Shown: piece by piece, positions 42,290 through 51,882 of the stretch
Numbering within the stretch: the stretch's first letter is position 1
How the letters are laid out: each line of letters opens with the position of its first letter
Assembly: GCA_913020045.1 (NCBI GenBank)
Contig: CAJWBE010000023.1
Location: 1-64,000 of the forward strand
Length of the DNA: 64,000 bases
Direction: 5' to 3'
From: an uncultured Oleiphilus sp.
GTDB lineage: Bacteria > Pseudomonadota > Gammaproteobacteria > Pseudomonadales > Oleiphilaceae
Position numbers and translations under genes: made by a program
Notes under the pieces: model-generated
Told to the model about the DNA's origin: nothing
Database searches by the model: none
The model's input: the letters and a program-made list of their open reading frames with translations, nothing else

Positions 42290-42976
42290 TCAGGAGCTGC
42301 TCCGTGTCACTAGGTCAAATCGATAGCCTTGCCCGCGCAGTGTTTTGATCGGATTAAGCTGCCCGTTCGGGTCGAGTTTCTTTCTTAACCTGCCAACAAA
42401 AACTTCGATGACATTGCTGTCTCTGTCGTGGTCTTGGTCGTAAAGGTGCTCGGTAAGCTCAGTTTTGGATACTGTTTGGCCGGGTTTAAGTATTAAGTAC
42501 TCAAGGGTGCTGTACTCGAATGCGGTCAGCTCAAGTGGTTTATTATTAACGCTCACCTCTTTTGCGGATAGGTCGACTGTAATGCCATCGAAGGTCAGAC
42601 GAGAAGAGGCATGGCCGCCGATACGGCGCAACAAGGCGTTAATTCGGGCTAATAACTCCTCGTGGTGAAAAGGTTTGACTAAGTAATCGTCTGCACCGGC
42701 ATTAAGCCCTTCGACCTTATCTTGCCAATGCCCTCTGGCGGTTAATATAAGGGTTGGAAATGAAACGCCAGCGTCGCGCCATTGTGTTATCACATCTACG
42801 CCGCTCAGTTTCGGTAAGCCTAAGTCGACTATGGCGATGTCTATAGGGTAGTTAAGTCCGATAAAAAGTGCTTCTTCACCATCTTTGGCCTGTTCGATCG
42901 ATAGCCCTTCATGCTTAAGGGCTTCGCATATTTGTTGGCGTAATTTGGTTTCGTCTTCGACGACTAATACTTTCAT
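42290..42976 (-). CDS. PhoP/OmpR-type response regulator
   Basis: A 228-residue regulator. The receiver has DE at 8-9 and aspartate 51 (IAIVDLGLP), with K at DDYLVKPF. The winged-helix DNA-binding domain (about 125-222) ends with VFVGRLRKKLDPNGQLNPIKTLRGQGYRF. Very similar in plan to PhoP. The partner kinase follows. Upstream in the same direction are PepSY and glycine-zipper genes, a grouping often seen for envelope-stress or metal-responsive pairs of this type. Confidence 0.92.
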   Translation of the reverse strand: MKVLVVEDETKLRQQICEALKHEGLSIEQAKDGEEALFIGLNYPIDIAIVDLGLPKLSGVDVITQWRDAGVSFPTLILTARGHWQDKVEGLNAGADDYLVKPFHHEELLARINALLRRIGGHASSRLTFDGITVDLSAKEVSVNNKPLELTAFEYSTLEYLILKPGQTVSKTELTEHLYDQDHDRDSNVIEVFVGRLRKKLDPNGQLNPIKTLRGQGYRFDLVTRSSS

Positions 42977-43029
42977 CGCAATGGGCCCCGTGCACTCTTA
43001 AAACTCATAGCGTTAATCACAATGGACAT

Positions 43030-43287
43030 CTAACGGAGCTCGCCGGTTTTTTTGTCGACGCGTAGCTGCTTTACCTTGCCGGCTTTGGTTAGCAAGCGAA
43101 CTACGTATGCGTCGGGTTTGCTAGACACTTTTAATGTTTTACCTTGATAGTGTTGCTTGACGATAGCGATGGCTTGTTCGCGAGATATGTTTGGCGCGTT
43201 GCTTGCCAAAGCGGGCATCGCCGCGAATGTCATTGTCAGCGCCAAAAATATTGGCGCAATGTGACGGTTAAATTTGAATATGTTCAA
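43030..43287 (-). CDS. Small periplasmic PepSY-domain protein
   Basis: An 85-residue exported protein: signal peptide to about residue 28 (FLALTMTFAAMPALA), then one PepSY domain (SREQAIAIVKQHYQGKTLKVSSKPDAYVVRLLTKAGKVKQLRVDKKTGEL). The start is TTG 43287. Small PepSY proteins are often encoded beside PhoP/PhoQ-like pairs and may modulate the sensor. It lies 53 bases upstream of the regulator gene. Confidence 0.85.
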   Translation of the reverse strand: MNIFKFNRHIAPIFLALTMTFAAMPALASNAPNISREQAIAIVKQHYQGKTLKVSSKPDAYVVRLLTKAGKVKQLRVDKKTGELR

Positions 43288-43342
43288 TGGCTAGGTCTCT
43301 CATTAAAGCGATACGTGATTCAGTAGGGCAGTAAATCGAGCC

Positions 43343-43915
43343 CTAAATGGGCTCGACAATCACGCGAACTTTAATTCGTTTTCCGGGTTTTGTATCCATT
43401 CGCGTTTTATATTTTTCGCCGTGATAACGATACCACACATGGTAGCCGACAACCTTCTCCTCGTAGGATACATGATGCGTTGTATTGCAACGCTGTTCAT
43501 TGCGATAGCGAGACACTGGGGCTCCTCTGCGATGGTGTGTTGTTCCGTAGTCGCTACCGATTGATGCGCCTAGAATTGCGCCAACAGCGGTACCAATACG
43601 CTTGTTTTTCTTTTTATGCCCTAATGCGTTTCCTACCGCGCCGCCGATAATCCCGCCGACGATGGTGCTGGTGTGCGAGCGGTCGTTGTTGCGATAGCGA
43701 TGGTCATAGCTATCGTACTGTACCTGTTCATTCCAGCATTCCTCATGGGGTTTACTATGCTGAATTGTGCGGGTGATTGGTTCGTATCTGCTTACATGAG
43801 CCCAGTCTACCGCGCTGTGATGTTTGCCTCCGGCGTAAGCGAGTGAGCTTACAAACATGGACACGAGAATGGTTGTGGTTGTCAAAAGCTGAGATGTTTT
43901 AGTTTGCTGGTTCAT
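43343..43915 (-). CDS. Glycine-zipper 2TM domain envelope protein
   Basis: A 190-residue exported protein. The preferred start, ATG 43915, has GGAGAA seven bases upstream, and the signal peptide (LLTTTTILVSMFVSSLAYA) begins there. A longer in-frame start at 43990 is unlikely. Residues about 85-120 are a glycine-zipper repeat (IVGGIIGGAVGNALGH..., AVGAILGASIGSDYG), as in outer-membrane lipoprotein SlyB-like proteins, though no lipobox is present. The flanks are rich in His, Tyr and Arg. It is 55 bases upstream of the PepSY gene, in the same direction, and may belong to the regulon of the PhoP-like pair. Confidence 0.8.
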   Translation of the reverse strand: MNQQTKTSQLLTTTTILVSMFVSSLAYAGGKHHSAVDWAHVSRYEPITRTIQHSKPHEECWNEQVQYDSYDHRYRNNDRSHTSTIVGGIIGGAVGNALGHKKKNKRIGTAVGAILGASIGSDYGTTHHRRGAPVSRYRNEQRCNTTHHVSYEEKVVGYHVWYRYHGEKYKTRMDTKPGKRIKVRVIVEPI

Positions 43916-44196
43916 TATTTTCTCCAATGCGTATAGTTGATCGCAGGACCACAATAAAACAGCAAAGCTGAACCTAAGCTGAATGAGCAAAGATGTTTTT
44001 TTCCTGCATATAAGATTACTGGATCAGCGGCATGGAAGGGGTTATAAGTCAGCGAGGAAATACTTCGAAGCAGGTGAGGCATCGATAAAGCGCGAAGCAA
44101 GCTTCGTTATAGATAATTGGCGGTCTCAAAAATTGTTTTTACCACGATAGTAGCCTATATATTTAGGACTACTTTGGTGAATTATAGCGACACAAT

Positions 44197-46050
44197 ATGC
44201 GCAACACTGCAAGGCAGAGGAGGGATGTGTTAGGAGCCATGTGGCTCTTTTTGCTAAGCGTCATGTTCTGTTTAAATAGCTACGCTGAAGAGCTTCCCGG
44301 TTTCGTTGTTCCGGGTACTGAAATTCAGTATTTGGTCGATCAGAATCATGAGCTAACCATCGACGCCGTTCTAGAAACACTTCCCTCCCAGTGGCAGCTC
44401 GGAGAACAGGCGATCCTCGCGTTCGGGTTCTCTCCTGACGTGTACTGGATTAACTTTGAGTTGCCCGCGTCTAATCAAAACCGCTTCATTCAAATCGATT
44501 ACGCCTTACTTGATCACATTACCTTATATCGTTTTAATCAGCGCCAGTTAGTAGATAAGGTCGTTACTGGCGATAATATCGCTTTTGCGGATCGCCCCGT
44601 TCATCATCGCTCCTTTCTATTCCCTATTGAACAGACAGATCAGGCTGAGCAAGTTTACGTTCGTATAGAAACCACCAGTTCCATTCAGCTTCCGATTAAC
44701 ATTCTCGATCGAAACGAATTCTTTGAGAAAGATCAGTGGCAGTTGGCGGTGCAAGGGATTTACTACGGCATCGTCTTAGTAATGGCTTTGTACAACTTTT
44801 TCCTCTATCTGCGTCAACGAGATTCTGTTTACGCGTTCTATGTTATCTACGTCGTCACCTTCGCCACCGTGCAGTTAGGGTTAAGCGGTTATAGCTATCA
44901 GTTTATTTGGCCGTATGCTCCAGAATGGAACACGCAAAGTGTGTCGGTTTTTACGCCGCTTATAATCGTTGCCGGCAGTATGTTTTTGATCAATTTTTTG
45001 GATATTAGGGATAACTATCCGGCGATCTGTCGAGCACTCTATATTCAGTCGTTTGCGGGTATTGTTGTTTCTGCTCTCGCCCTTGTTTTACCGTATTCAG
45101 AGGCGGTTCGTTTGGGCGCGGGCTTGGCAATTTTTTCTTGTATATTTTTGCTGCTGGTTAGTTACCTAATTACTATTCGAACTCGCCAAAAATATGCGAT
45201 TTACTTTAGTGTTGCGTGGACTATTTTCTTAATTGGTAGTGTCATACTGGCAATGAACAAATTTGGCTTTATACCGCGTACCGCAATGACAGAGTCGTCA
45301 GCGCAAATTGGCTCGGCAATAGAGATTATATTACTGTCATTCGCGTTGGCAGAACGTTTTCATGACGAGTCTGCACGGCGTGTGGATGCGGAGTTGGAGT
45401 CGTCTCGTATGAACAAAGTGCTGATACGTCAGCAGCGTGCTCAGAATGAAGTTCTAGAGAGTCAGGTGACTGAGCGGACGGAAGCGCTGTCAGATGCGCT
45501 TGGTGATGTACAGAAACTAAATTTGGAGCTTAAAGAGCTATCAACGACAGACCAACTGACGGGAATTAGAAATCGGCGATATTTTGATGAGTTGATTGAT
45601 ATTGAGTTTCGCCGCAGTCAGCGCAACCGAAGTGCGATTGGTCTTTTGCTAATCGACATCGACCACTTTAAGAAGGTCAATGATCGATACGGCCATCTAG
45701 TGGGCGACGATTGTTTAAAGGCGGTTAGTACTGCCATTGCCAACCAGATTAGGCGTCCGCCTGATCTAGTCTGCCGTTATGGCGGCGAAGAGCTCGCGGT
45801 TGTTCTTCCCGAAACCCATTGCGAAGGTGTTGCGGCACTGGCAGAGCGCATTAGGCGTTGTGTTGAAGAGCTTGATGTCAGGTCTCAAGGAGAGCATGTT
45901 CCGCTAGCAGTAAGCATCGGGATGGCTGCATTTGTTCCCTCTCAGGGGGACGATTATCACGACCTAATAAAGAGCGTCGACGAGGCGCTTTACCAGGCCA
46001 AGGATACGGGTAGGAATAGGGTGTGCGTTGGGAGTATCAGCGAAGCATAG
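44197..46050 (+). CDS. 7TMR-DISM diguanylate cyclase
   Basis: A 617-residue membrane protein. A signal-like N-terminus is followed by an extracytoplasmic 7TMR-DISMED2 domain (about 35-165), seven membrane helices (about 175-385), a coiled-coil linker, and a GGDEF domain from about 445 (DQLTGIRNRRYFDELI, LLIDIDHFKKVND). The active loop reads RYGGEELAVV, a functional GGEE variant, and an RxxD inhibitory site (RPPD) precedes it. It should make c-di-GMP in response to a small ligand, possibly a carbohydrate, bound outside. It is a single gene, convergent with the GGDEF-EAL gene. Confidence 0.92.
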   Translation: MRNTARQRRDVLGAMWLFLLSVMFCLNSYAEELPGFVVPGTEIQYLVDQNHELTIDAVLETLPSQWQLGEQAILAFGFSPDVYWINFELPASNQNRFIQIDYALLDHITLYRFNQRQLVDKVVTGDNIAFADRPVHHRSFLFPIEQTDQAEQVYVRIETTSSIQLPINILDRNEFFEKDQWQLAVQGIYYGIVLVMALYNFFLYLRQRDSVYAFYVIYVVTFATVQLGLSGYSYQFIWPYAPEWNTQSVSVFTPLIIVAGSMFLINFLDIRDNYPAICRALYIQSFAGIVVSALALVLPYSEAVRLGAGLAIFSCIFLLLVSYLITIRTRQKYAIYFSVAWTIFLIGSVILAMNKFGFIPRTAMTESSAQIGSAIEIILLSFALAERFHDESARRVDAELESSRMNKVLIRQQRAQNEVLESQVTERTEALSDALGDVQKLNLELKELSTTDQLTGIRNRRYFDELIDIEFRRSQRNRSAIGLLLIDIDHFKKVNDRYGHLVGDDCLKAVSTAIANQIRRPPDLVCRYGGEELAVVLPETHCEGVAALAERIRRCVEELDVRSQGEHVPLAVSIGMAAFVPSQGDDYHDLIKSVDEALYQAKDTGRNRVCVGSISEA

Positions 46051-46073
46051 CAAGGATGAATTAACGGATTTCT

Positions 46074-48401
46074 TTAAAAATTTTCTAGCTTCAAGTCTTC
46101 AAGCTTGGCCGGTTTTCCAAAGTAATATCCTTGTAAATAATCACAGCCTATGTCCGTTAGGTAACTAGCCATTTCTTTGGTTTCTACCCCTTCAACGGTG
46201 ACCTTTAAGCCCTGTGAATGACAGAGCGATACCAGCGGCCCTAACATCGCGCGATTCGTTGGCTCCATCGCTTTTTCAACAAAGGTTTTATCAAATTTAA
46301 TCATGTCGGCAGGGTATTCGACGAGTTGCAGGAGCGCAGTATGGCCGGTACCAAAGTCATCGATCGCTACATTAAAGCCTTGCTCTCGAAGCAGCTCCAA
46401 AAACTGATTGGCTTGACGTGAGAACTCAACACTTAAGGTCTCGGTCATTTCTAGCTGTATGCAGTGCGAGGGGATTTTGTGTTGTTTGATCAGCTCGATC
46501 AAACGGTGTCCAATTAAGTTGAGGTTTAACTGCGCGGAGGATAAATTGATGGAAAGCTTAAAGTCTCTTCCAAGCGATTCTTTTAGTTGAGCGTACTGAC
46601 GCATCGCATTTTCAGTCACCCAGTTATCGATCTTTTCGAATAAGCCACACCGCTCTGCAATCGGCACGAATTCGTCTGGCCCGACAAACCCTAGCTTAGG
46701 TGAATTCCAACGCAATAGTACTTCAAAGCCATCGACTGAGTTGTTCTTAGTGGCAACAAGCGGCATGTAAACGAGATAGAACTCTTTATCCGTGTCCATG
46801 TTGTGCAATTCATGCTCGATTTCCATTCGGCGACGCATCGATGTCGCGAGCTCTTTCGAATAGAATGCAATCGAATTTTTGCCATTGTCTTTAGCCTGAT
46901 ACATCGCATTATCTGCGTTGGCCAATAGCTCAGCTAAGGTGTCGCCATCCGCAGGATACATTGAGATACCGATACTTGCAGAAACTGGAAACTGACCTTT
47001 GTCAAAATGGAAGCCTTCTTTAAATAACGACAGCACGCGCTTACCAATTTGTTCAGGAACGGTTGCATCGTGAATACCTCTCACTACTACTGAAAACTCG
47101 TCGCCCGCAATTCGTCCTGGACTGGCTAAAGGCATTTTTTTACTGCAGACCAGATCTTCGCTACGAACCGCGCTTGATAGTCTTGCCGCGAAGGCCTGTA
47201 ACAACGCATCGCCAACATCATGGCCGTACTTGTCGTTAACAAACTTAAAGTTGTCTAGGTCGATATAAATCAGCGCGACGCACTCATCTTTTTCGCGGGC
47301 TTCTTCGATCGCGTTAGCGGCTTGTTCATGTATGTATGACATGTTGTGTAATTGCGTGAGAGGGTCTCGTTCCGCCAGTTGCTTGGTGCGCTTGTAAGCA
47401 GTCGCTAGTTCGCCATAGAGTTTATGGAAGGTACGCTGCAGACGGCCTACCTCGTCGTTGCCAATATGACTGATAGATATGTTGTCTTGATGTTGATCGA
47501 CAACATTGCTGAGCTGAGATTCCAATGATTCGATGGGGCCTGTGATATAGCGTTTTACAAGATGCAGCAGGATAAGAGCGGAAACAAAAAATAGGGCGAT
47601 TGACACGAGTATGATGGTGGCACGAACTGGTAGTAAACGTTCGGTTAGGTAGCTCTCTGGCACATCAATAAAGAGAACTTCGCCAGGGCCTAAATACGCT
47701 TTATTTCTGAATGCGTACGAATTATTTGGCAGGACCTTGTTGTAACTGATATCCGCTTGGTAGGTTTCGATTAGGCTCTTTTTTAGTTCTAAGTAGCGTG
47801 TCGGCTCGACAGCCAGTTGTAGGAGAACGCTGTTGTTCGATGCAATATCGGTCGGCTCAAATAAAGTAATTCTATCCACAATACGGGACGTTGTGATTTT
47901 ACCGGTGCCGTCGGGCTCTTGGGTGTAGCCCCATACTCGTGAATTGTTTGATGCGATGAAGGACTCGTAGTCACGCCGTAAACCGCTCGATAGATTGCTG
48001 AATGGGTCGTCGCTGATTTCGAAGAAGAATTGCTCTTTTGGTTTTTCCATATTGATATGGTCGACTATCAAAAAGCTTAGGCGGTCGGAGCGATGGTGTT
48101 TAAACTTTCCGGTCGCTTTTGTTATTGCGGTGCCCAAACTAACTTGCTTGTATTGAGAATCTTGAGACGAAAGAAACCGTCTTAATGCTGTGTTTTGAAG
48201 TGTTGCTTCGAGATAGCTTTCGGCGAACGTTGAGTATTGGTGGAAGCTCGTCGTTAGTTCGGTGATTGCCAGTTCAAGACGGTTTTCTTCTAAGCCTCGT
48301 ATAGTTTTTTCGAGAGACCAATAAAACGCGCTGCTCGCGACTAAAAAACTAAGAAAGACGACGGGAATGATTAAAAATAGGGCGCGTTTATTTAGATTCA
48401 T
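46074..48401 (-). CDS. MbaA-like GGDEF-EAL membrane protein
   Basis: A 775-residue inner-membrane protein. It has two helices (about 7-27 and 260-282) flanking a large periplasmic domain, a HAMP segment, a GGDEF domain with loop RIAGDEFSVV (first glycine replaced by alanine; RSED inhibitory site present but the loop is longer than usual), and an EAL domain with DGFEVLLRW in place of EAL but an intact remaining set: SINLSSAQL, LEMTETL, AIDDFGTG, IKFDK, VEGVET, LQGYYFGKP. Phosphodiesterase activity looks likely and cyclase activity possible. Its start codon lies inside the last codons of the upstream polyamine-binding-like gene (14-base overlap). The pair has the layout of NspS/MbaA of Vibrio, where bound polyamines switch c-di-GMP output. 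Confidence 0.85.
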   Translation of the reverse strand: MNLNKRALFLIIPVVFLSFLVASSAFYWSLEKTIRGLEENRLELAITELTTSFHQYSTFAESYLEATLQNTALRRFLSSQDSQYKQVSLGTAITKATGKFKHHRSDRLSFLIVDHINMEKPKEQFFFEISDDPFSNLSSGLRRDYESFIASNNSRVWGYTQEPDGTGKITTSRIVDRITLFEPTDIASNNSVLLQLAVEPTRYLELKKSLIETYQADISYNKVLPNNSYAFRNKAYLGPGEVLFIDVPESYLTERLLPVRATIILVSIALFFVSALILLHLVKRYITGPIESLESQLSNVVDQHQDNISISHIGNDEVGRLQRTFHKLYGELATAYKRTKQLAERDPLTQLHNMSYIHEQAANAIEEAREKDECVALIYIDLDNFKFVNDKYGHDVGDALLQAFAARLSSAVRSEDLVCSKKMPLASPGRIAGDEFSVVVRGIHDATVPEQIGKRVLSLFKEGFHFDKGQFPVSASIGISMYPADGDTLAELLANADNAMYQAKDNGKNSIAFYSKELATSMRRRMEIEHELHNMDTDKEFYLVYMPLVATKNNSVDGFEVLLRWNSPKLGFVGPDEFVPIAERCGLFEKIDNWVTENAMRQYAQLKESLGRDFKLSINLSSAQLNLNLIGHRLIELIKQHKIPSHCIQLEMTETLSVEFSRQANQFLELLREQGFNVAIDDFGTGHTALLQLVEYPADMIKFDKTFVEKAMEPTNRAMLGPLVSLCHSQGLKVTVEGVETKEMASYLTDIGCDYLQGYYFGKPAKLEDLKLENF

Positions 48402-49491
48402 GAAGTTTTTCTAGTGTGCTGGTAATGCGTCGCCGGAGTACCGCCGTTGCATTGTCCATTGGTAAGTAGGGTTGCGAACGGTCTAGTGTGTCGCCAGGGT
48501 AGACCGTGCTGTCATTTTGAAAGTCGATGGGTTGCAGAGACTTGGCTTGACTCATTGGGGTGGCTGTATAAGCGTCCAAAGAGTTTTGAGCAGCGTTTTC
48601 AGGTTGATAAAGGAAGTTAATAAAATCAAATGCTAACGCTTTGCGAGAAGAGTTTTTCAGGACTGCGAGGCAGTCGACCCATGAAATTGTGCCTTCATCT
48701 AACGTGGTGTATTGCCACAAATCTGTACCGGATTGCTCGTTCAAAGAGTCTTGATCGCCGCTGTAGCTCATTGCCAGATACAGCTCCTTTTCTGCCGGCT
48801 TGCTTATCTGGCGCACTGACGAATCTAAATAGCTGAGGCTGTACTGAAACGTGAGAATATGGGGCAGCGCGCGTTTTGTTTTTTCGAATGCCGCGCGCAA
48901 GGTGTCTGGGTCTCGGGTATTGATATCGTTGTTAGCTAAAAACAACGCGGGCGCCAAGGTATCGATAGACTCATCTAGCCAGCCAATATGTCCTGACAAT
49001 AGCGGCGGTGGGTTGAATAGGATGTCCCATGAAGTGGGGGCGGATGTTACTTTGTCGCTTCGATAAGCCACCCCCAGTGTGCCCCACAGGTAAGGTACGC
49101 CGTATGCACCGCATACCTTGTCCCACTTCTTGTCTACCAAGTGAATGTTCGGGGTTGATTCATAGGCGTTTACACTGAGCAGTGTTCCAATAGTGCCGAA
49201 AGACGGCGTGGCGGTTTCGTCAGCGATTAGAATATCAATTTCGGTAGTATCATTGCCGATGGCGACCAATACGCTATCCCGGTTTTCGTTACCGTCATAG
49301 TATATTTGCTTGATCTTATGGCCAGATTTTTTTTCCCAGCGCGCGATGACCTCATCGGAGAGGTAGTCCTCCCAATTGAAAACGACAAGAGTGTCTGCAA
49401 GGCTATTGCGTGGATACGAAAAAGAGAACGAAATCAGACAGGCGAGGGTGCAGGTTGTGATCGTTTTTTCCCAACTCAAATATCTAATCAT
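48388..49491 (-). CDS. PotD/NspS-like periplasmic polyamine-binding protein
   Basis: A 367-residue exported protein of the spermidine/putrescine-binding family: signal peptide to about 32, then LVVFNWEDYLSDEVIARWEKKSG, GAYGVPYLWGTLGVAYR, PTSWDILFNPP, WVDCLAVLKNSSRKALAFDFINFLYQPENAA. No polyamine ABC transporter genes are present. Its 3' end overlaps the GGDEF-EAL gene, so it probably acts as a sensor subunit, as NspS does for MbaA, and not in uptake. Which polyamine it binds, or whether it still binds one, cannot be judged here. Confidence 0.85.
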   Translation of the reverse strand: MIRYLSWEKTITTCTLACLISFSFSYPRNSLADTLVVFNWEDYLSDEVIARWEKKSGHKIKQIYYDGNENRDSVLVAIGNDTTEIDILIADETATPSFGTIGTLLSVNAYESTPNIHLVDKKWDKVCGAYGVPYLWGTLGVAYRSDKVTSAPTSWDILFNPPPLLSGHIGWLDESIDTLAPALFLANNDINTRDPDTLRAAFEKTKRALPHILTFQYSLSYLDSSVRQISKPAEKELYLAMSYSGDQDSLNEQSGTDLWQYTTLDEGTISWVDCLAVLKNSSRKALAFDFINFLYQPENAAQNSLDAYTATPMSQAKSLQPIDFQNDSTVYPGDTLDRSQPYLPMDNATAVLRRRITSTLEKLHESK

Positions 49492-49642
49492 TGCTACTGC
49501 TGCACGTCGCTAGAAATAATGTCATTCCAAGCAGTATAGTCGCGCCTCAGCGCTTTGCGTTCGCCTTTTACAATGTTTTTAAAGCCAGCGCTTGTTGGAC
49601 TTTCTACTTAGTTTTTATTGGCGCAGGCGGGATAAGCTTTGG

Positions 49643-50662
49643 TTAGCAAATTCTTGGTAGAGGGTCGGACCATTGCCACGCTATTCGGCGCGCGCCTCCG
49701 TACAGGGTTTCCATAGAAACAAAGTGATGGGGGTCATTTACGACCTCACCGATCACGGCTGCATTGGTTCCGAGTGGGTGCGACCTCATTTTACTAACGA
49801 GCGCCTCCGCTTGCTCTGGCGGACAGAATGCGACGAGCTTTCCTTCGTTGGCAAGGGCTAACGCTTCTAAGCCGAGTAGCTCACAGACTGCCTTTACATT
49901 TGCGTTGATTGGAATAGCTTGTTCTTTGATTTTGAAGCCGCAACCTGCGCTTTGTGCTAATTCATTAAGACATGCACTGAGTCCTCCGCGGGTCAGGTCT
50001 CTCATGGCTGAGATACCGGGTGCTGCGTTTAGCATCATTTGGATAAGGTCGACCAATGGCGCTGCATCAGACTGGAATCCTCCATTGAGGTCTATGGATT
50101 CGCGTTCGCTCAAAATGGCGACGGCGTGGTCGCCTAATGATCCGTTGATGATGATTTTTTGCCCTGGTTTGATGTGGTTCGGCCCAAGCGACAGGTGCGT
50201 AGGTAAATCCCCAATTGCACTGGTGTTGATATAGAGACCATCTGCTTGGCCGCGTCCAACGACTTTTGTATCGCCTGTCACGACTGAGACATTACATTCT
50301 TTTGCGGCAGCTGCCATTGAGGAGACAATCTGGTCGAGTGTTTGTATCGAGAAGCCTTCTTCAATAATAAAACCGGCACTTAGGTATTGTGGTGTCGCGC
50401 CGCAAACGGCAATGTCATTAACCGTGCCATACACGGCGAGTCGTCCGATATCTCCGCCAGGAAAGACCAAAGGCGACACGACGTGGCTATCGGTCGTAAA
50501 AACTGGCCTACCTGCAAGTGGGGGCAACGTTGCTTGATCTGCTTGTTGATCAAGAAAGGCGTTACCAAAATGTGCATAAAATATGTCATTGATTAACGAG
50601 GCGGTTGCTCGTCCTCCGCTGCCATGGGCCAGCTCGATGACGCCGGTTTTGTTTATTTTCAT
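49643..50662 (-). CDS. hypE: Hydrogenase maturation factor HypE
   Basis: A 339-residue enzyme that dehydrates the carbamoyl group on its own C-terminal cysteine to make the cyanide ligands of the NiFe site. It begins IELAHGSGGRATASLI, contains TDSHVVSPLVFPGGDIGRLAVYGTVNDI (ATP-binding, PurM-like fold) and ends in the required PRIC. The start is ATG 50662, which overlaps the hypD stop (ATGA); the reading frame is open further upstream but that part is an out-of-frame reading of hypD. It is the last gene of the hydrogenase operon. Confidence 0.97.
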   Translation of the reverse strand: MKINKTGVIELAHGSGGRATASLINDIFYAHFGNAFLDQQADQATLPPLAGRPVFTTDSHVVSPLVFPGGDIGRLAVYGTVNDIAVCGATPQYLSAGFIIEEGFSIQTLDQIVSSMAAAAKECNVSVVTGDTKVVGRGQADGLYINTSAIGDLPTHLSLGPNHIKPGQKIIINGSLGDHAVAILSERESIDLNGGFQSDAAPLVDLIQMMLNAAPGISAMRDLTRGGLSACLNELAQSAGCGFKIKEQAIPINANVKAVCELLGLEALALANEGKLVAFCPPEQAEALVSKMRSHPLGTNAAVIGEVVNDPHHFVSMETLYGGARRIAWQWSDPLPRIC

Positions 50663-51882
50663 GGCTGATTGCCTGAGTGATATGCGGTGACGCCAGGTCC
50701 GGTAATACGCGTCGCTTGTGGCTCGGGTTCTTCGGTTGGATGGTACAAGTAGTAGGCCGCGCAAGTCCCTTCGGACGAGACCATGCAGGTTCCTAGTGGA
50801 TTTTCGGGGGTGCAGGGGTTCCCGAAAAGCTTGCATTGAGTTGGTTTTTTTTGTCCTCGCAGCACGGCTGGGCACTCGCAAGCTTTGTTGTCAGTTGAAC
50901 CCTTAGCAGGCGATAAGTCGAGCTCAGCGTCGTAACGGGCATACTCGGGCTTTATTCGAAGAGCGCTATTGGGCAGCTGGCCTAAGCCTCTCCATTCGAA
51001 GCTGCTGCGTAACTCAAAATATTGGTTAATGATAGATTGTGCGACCAAGTTGCCTTCGGGTTTTGCCGCACGGGTATATTGGTTTTCAACTTGACAGCTT
51101 GAATGATTAATTTGGCGAACCAACATCAAAATTGAGTGTAATAGGTCTGAAGGCTCGAAGCCTGATACAACGATCGGAATCTTGTGTGTTTTACAGATTC
51201 CGTCAAACGCGTGAGTTCCTGTAATTAGGCTGACGTGTCCAGGACCAATCAGACCATTTAGCTTATCGTGACTGACTACTTGTGTCATCGTTTTAGTCGT
51301 GTGTTGATGTTTACTTTCAGCAGCGGTTTGTTCGCTAAAAATGCCTTCCATCGCGGGTGGTGTTAAGACGTGATTGCACAGGATTTGGAAGTTGTCGAGT
51401 TGCAAGGCAACTGCCTGTGCTAGCACGGCAGCGGTTGGAGGCGTGGTAGTTTCAAACCCAACGGCAAAAAATATGATGCGCTTGTCTGGATGGGATTGAG
51501 CGAGTTCTATACATTGCGAAGGAGAGGTTATCATTGTGACGCCCCCGCCACGCGCTTGACACTTGAGCAAAGAGTCGCCATTCGAGCCTGGGACTTTAAG
51601 GACATCACCGTAGCTGCATAGGATCGTGTCTTCGAGCATCGCGAGTGATATCGCCATATCAACACGAGCAATAGGGAGTACGCATACTGGGCAACCAGGG
51701 CCATGCAGTAGCTCGATACATGCGGGAAGCATATCGGGTATGCCATAACGAAAAAGCGTGTGAGTATGGCCGCCACAAAACTCCATTAATCGGTAAGTCT
51801 TGTTCGGGTCAACCGCGGCATTGATTTGCTCGATGAGGCGCTTTGCTATAAGTGGGTCACGAAATTCGTCGATGTATTTCAT
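50659..51882 (-). CDS. hypD: Hydrogenase maturation factor HypD
   Basis: A 407-residue iron-sulfur protein that, with HypC, assembles the Fe(CN)2CO group of NiFe hydrogenases. Conserved cysteines are seen in MEFCGGHTH, LHGPGCPVCV, and the C-terminal cluster region CECPAVLRG, CKLFGNPCTPENPLGTCMVSSEGTCAAYY, which carries the [4Fe-4S] ligands. VGFETTTPPTA is also typical. It overlaps hypC by four bases upstream and hypE by four bases downstream. Length is slightly above the usual 370-380, because of a C-terminal tail. Confidence 0.97.
   Translation of the reverse strand: MKYIDEFRDPLIAKRLIEQINAAVDPNKTYRLMEFCGGHTHTLFRYGIPDMLPACIELLHGPGCPVCVLPIARVDMAISLAMLEDTILCSYGDVLKVPGSNGDSLLKCQARGGGVTMITSPSQCIELAQSHPDKRIIFFAVGFETTTPPTAAVLAQAVALQLDNFQILCNHVLTPPAMEGIFSEQTAAESKHQHTTKTMTQVVSHDKLNGLIGPGHVSLITGTHAFDGICKTHKIPIVVSGFEPSDLLHSILMLVRQINHSSCQVENQYTRAAKPEGNLVAQSIINQYFELRSSFEWRGLGQLPNSALRIKPEYARYDAELDLSPAKGSTDNKACECPAVLRGQKKPTQCKLFGNPCTPENPLGTCMVSSEGTCAAYYLYHPTEEPEPQATRITGPGVTAYHSGNQP

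Noticed and set aside
49643-50881. Long N-terminal extensions of hypE, hypC, hypA and the protease
   Set aside because: The upstream parts are other-frame readings of preceding genes; conserved starts with overlapping stop codons are used instead.
50982-51000. GGCCTAAGCC in hypD, similar to palindrome copy 7
   Set aside because: Inside a conserved coding region with no promoter context. It lowers the weight given to the weak copy at 39481.
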